A DNA stretch of 7,687 bases from Verrucomicrobiota bacterium (lineage in GTDB: Bacteria > Verrucomicrobiota > Verrucomicrobiia > Verrucomicrobiales > DEV007). The stretch lies in NCBI GenBank assembly GCA_027618625.1, contig JAQCER010000124.1, forward strand, positions 1-7,687, read 5' to 3'. A program made the position numbers and the translations under genes. Positions 6,017-7,687 of the stretch are shown here, one piece after another (within the stretch, counting starts at the first letter, position 1; each line of letters opens with the position of its first letter). Below the pieces are notes generated by a model. The model was given only the letters and a program-made list of their open reading frames with translations, was not told where the DNA came from and made no database searches.

Positions 6017-6604
6017 CTACAAGACGGCCAGTTTCTTTTCAAAATCTTTGACGAAGGCACGCTTGCCACGGGCTTCGATGGTGTGGCCTTCTGCTTCGAG
6101 GAGACTGCGGACGGCGTCCAGTCCTCCTGGATACTTTGGATTGAGTTCGCCATTTACTTTGAGCGTTCGCCAATTCGGGGTGAAGTGCTTTTTTCCCTGT
6201 GCCTGTCGCTCGGCTGCTGCGTGCGCGGCGATCCAACAGAAAATTCCTGTCGTGATCGGGCAAACGATATCGACTTTTTCGTCCGAAGCGTTTTGCAGTG
6301 CGGTCCGAATTTCGGTGCTGGTGATGACTTTGCCTTTCTTTGCCCGCTTCATTTGAGCGTCTACCTGCCGGGGTGCAGGAATCAGCATTCTGCCAGCGCC
6401 CCACTTTCCAGCAGCCTTGCCTTCAAGCACAATCACGCGGGGCAGGTTCTTGTCGTCCGCCAGTTTCTCTGTCCACGTTTTCTTCGGTTTTGCAGCGATG
6501 CCTGAATTCTCGGTGGCCGTTCTGTCGACGTCAAACTTCTGGTTGGGGCGGTGAGGGCAATGTGGTGGGCAATGTGGTGGGCAGTGTGGGAGATGGGGCC
6601 ACAA
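6017..6604 (-). CDS. MGMT-family / alkyltransferase-like DNA-binding protein, methyl-acceptor Cys missing
   Basis: As drawn from the TTG at 6604 it has 195 residues, but the first 35 or so (tandem CPPH units, then a low-complexity linker) do not look like family sequence. The recognisable protein starts around AAKPKKTWTEKL (37-48). The core resembles the DNA-binding domain of O6-alkylguanine-DNA alkyltransferases: KGKVITSTEIRTAL (90-103) corresponds to the winged-helix entry, and WRTLKVNGELNPKYPGGLDA (145-164) with SLLEAEGH (167-174) corresponds to the stretch after the active site. Where PCHR is expected the sequence reads PNWR (143-146), so the alkyl-accepting Cys is absent. Cys115 and Cys123 lie elsewhere. 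This fits a non-catalytic, damage-recognising role like that of ATL proteins (inference). No ATG is available upstream of the conserved part; an ATC at 6499 in the expected place follows a GAG-type site. It is divergent from the amidohydrolase gene and convergent with the phosphatase-cytochrome gene. Confidence 0.72.
   Translation of the reverse strand: MWPHLPHCPPHCPPHCPHRPNQKFDVDRTATENSGIAAKPKKTWTEKLADDKNLPRVIVLEGKAAGKWGAGRMLIPAPRQVDAQMKRAKKGKVITSTEIRTALQNASDEKVDIVCPITTGIFCWIAAHAAAERQAQGKKHFTPNWRTLKVNGELNPKYPGGLDAVRSLLEAEGHTIEARGKRAFVKDFEKKLAVL
6555..6590 (+). repeat. 12-bp tandem repeat, three units
   Basis: GGGCAATGTGGT is present at 6555-6566 and 6567-6578, with a degenerate third unit GGGCAGTGTGGG at 6579-6590. 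Because 12 is a multiple of three, the minus-strand frame reads through it as CPPH units at the doubtful N-terminus of the MGMT-like gene. It sits in the short divergent space before the amidohydrolase gene, so it may instead be non-coding. GGCAATG is the reverse complement of the core of the repeat at 5973-5993. Confidence 0.9.
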
Positions 6605-6654
6605 GCAGACAAGCGAGCTTGCCGTTGCTCCTCAGGCTCTCTATTCTGCCTTCC

Positions 6655-7620
6655 ATGAGTCACCAACCAAAGGCAAGTCGACGCACGTTTCTGACGAACT
6701 CGGCAGCGGCGATCGCCGGCTGTGCGGCAGTGAAGATTGCCACGGCAGCAGCGACGGACAGCATTGAATCGGTGATCGATATTCACCAGCATACGAACTA
6801 TGCAGGTCGGACCGATGCGCAGTTGCTGGCCCATCAAAAGCAGATGGGGATCACTCGCACGATCCTGTTGCCAGCCGGCATCCCGGTTGAGCTGGCATCC
6901 ACCCACGGTGGGCAATCGAATGGACTCGCTGCACGCATCTGGGGCAACAGTGCGGCGTATCGGCTCGTACGCGCTTTTCCCGATTTCTACAGCTACTTTG
7001 CCAACGAAGTGCCGGACGTCCCCGGCGCGGTCAAGGAGATCGAGAAACACTTGAACCTGGGTGCGATCGGAATCGGCGAACAGAAGTTCAACATCGATGT
7101 GGATGCCAAGCCGATGCATGAAATCTTCGCCCTGGCGCAGGCGCATCGCGTCCCTGTGTTGATCCATTTCCAGCATCGCATGTACAATCACGGCCTCGAC
7201 CGGTTCCACAAGATCCTTGAGCAGTATCCAGAGGTAAGCTTCATCGGGCACGCCCAGACCTGGTGGGGGAACATCGATAAGAATCACGAGCAATCCGAGC
7301 TGTATCCGAAATCCCGTGTCACTCCAGGGGGCATCAGTGATCGGTTGCTCGCCGACTACCCGAACATGTTCGGTGATCTGTCCGCAGGCTCAGGGCTGAA
7401 CGCGCTAACTCGTGACGAAGAGCATGCCGCAGCATTTATTGAGCGCCACCAGAACAAACTTTTCTACGGCAGCGACTGCGATGATACCGCTGGCGCTGGC
7501 GATGCCTGTTCTGGCGCGGGCGCACTGGCAGCCATCCGCCGCCTGGCTGGTTCGAGTGAAGTCGAACGGAAGGTGCTCTTCGGAAATGCCAGACGTGTCA
7601 TTTTTCGCGATCGCATGTAG
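6655..7620 (+). CDS. Tat-exported amidohydrolase (amidohydrolase_2-like, metal-dependent)
   Basis: A 321-residue TIM-barrel hydrolase. The N-terminus has a twin-arginine motif (S-R-R-T-F-L, Arg9-Arg10) and a hydrophobic stretch that contains IAGC (20-23), a match to a lipobox, so the product may be a Tat-dependent lipoprotein; cleavage near ATAAATD is the alternative. Likely metal ligands follow the superfamily order: HxH at His44 and His46 (DIHQH), Glu142 after the beta-strand GAIGIGE, His171 (LIHFQH), His199 (FIGHAQ) and Asp274 (YGSDCDD). The family covers hydrolysis and decarboxylation of varied small molecules; the substrate cannot be read from sequence. The ATG at 6655 is chosen because the Tat signal begins there. 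A longer in-frame opening from 6340 would run antisense through the MGMT-like gene and adds no plausible sequence. No clear Shine-Dalgarno is present. It appears to be a single-gene unit, divergent from the MGMT-like gene. Confidence 0.92.
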   Translation: MSHQPKASRRTFLTNSAAAIAGCAAVKIATAAATDSIESVIDIHQHTNYAGRTDAQLLAHQKQMGITRTILLPAGIPVELASTHGGQSNGLAARIWGNSAAYRLVRAFPDFYSYFANEVPDVPGAVKEIEKHLNLGAIGIGEQKFNIDVDAKPMHEIFALAQAHRVPVLIHFQHRMYNHGLDRFHKILEQYPEVSFIGHAQTWWGNIDKNHEQSELYPKSRVTPGGISDRLLADYPNMFGDLSAGSGLNALTRDEEHAAAFIERHQNKLFYGSDCDDTAGAGDACSGAGALAAIRRLAGSSEVERKVLFGNARRVIFRDRM

Positions 7621-7687
7621 CATACGTTGATGTCGAAAAATGGCGCGCAACGCAGCAAATGGAGTCTTTTGCAAGTCGCAGTAGATC
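7621..7687. other. Downstream edge, no gene seen
   Basis: Sixty-seven bases follow the amidohydrolase stop. A short GCAAA/TTTGC inverted repeat with an 8-base loop is visible, too weak to call a terminator. No start of another gene is evident. Confidence 0.4.

Noticed and set aside
6340..6654. N-terminal extension of the amidohydrolase from an upstream in-frame ATG
   Set aside because: It runs antisense through the MGMT-like gene, has a low-complexity Ser/Arg/Pro composition, and would bury the Tat signal in the middle of the protein.
6534..6656. Alternative minus-strand ATG frame (MEGRIESLRSN...) as a true N-terminus for the MGMT-like gene
   Set aside because: It is in a different frame and reaches a TGA before the conserved region; the 12-base repeats cannot restore frame, so a frameshift would have to be assumed.
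6433..7293. 286-residue minus-strand open frame opposite the amidohydrolase
   Set aside because: It is a long shadow frame opposite a clear TIM-barrel hydrolase; its product is Arg/Cys-rich and shows no recognisable domain.

Overview
The window looks like chromosomal DNA from a planctomycete or a close PVC relative. The main evidence is the pair at the left end, a PSCyt1/DUF1549/DUF1553 protein followed by a DUF1501 protein with a twin-arginine signal. This pairing is greatly expanded in Planctomycetes and rare elsewhere. Shine-Dalgarno sites are weak or absent before most genes, which also fits. I see no rRNA, tRNA, CRISPR array, transposase or phage gene.

Left third (1-3399, minus strand): a two-gene secreted module. 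A 1086-residue protein carries a c-type haem domain, DUF1549, a LamG-like lectin insert and DUF1553. It is joined by an ATGA overlap to the start of a Tat-exported DUF1501 protein that runs off the left edge. Positions 3400-3922 are a divergent intergenic region with a consensus -10 box and small inverted repeats, but no credible gene.

Middle (about 3923-5847, plus strand): a compact three-gene run. It holds an A-type Fe-S carrier (IscA/ErpA/SufA family), an HscB-like J-domain co-chaperone, and an unusual exported fusion of a dual-specificity-phosphatase-like domain with a C-terminal cytochrome c'-like haem motif (CxxCHxxFR). The last gene overlaps the J-domain gene by ATGA. The first two genes suggest cytosolic Fe-S cluster assembly. 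Why an exported haem/phosphatase protein is coupled to them is not obvious.

Right third: a minus-strand MGMT-family (alkyltransferase-like) gene lacks the methyl-accepting Cys and has an ambiguous start. It is bracketed by two short 12-bp-period repeats that share an inverted CATTGCC core. A plus-strand Tat-exported amidohydrolase (6655-7620), with a possible lipobox, closes the window.

The strongest candidates for something under-described are the phosphatase-cytochrome fusion within an Fe-S operon, and the inverted repeat pairs that flank the MGMT-like gene.
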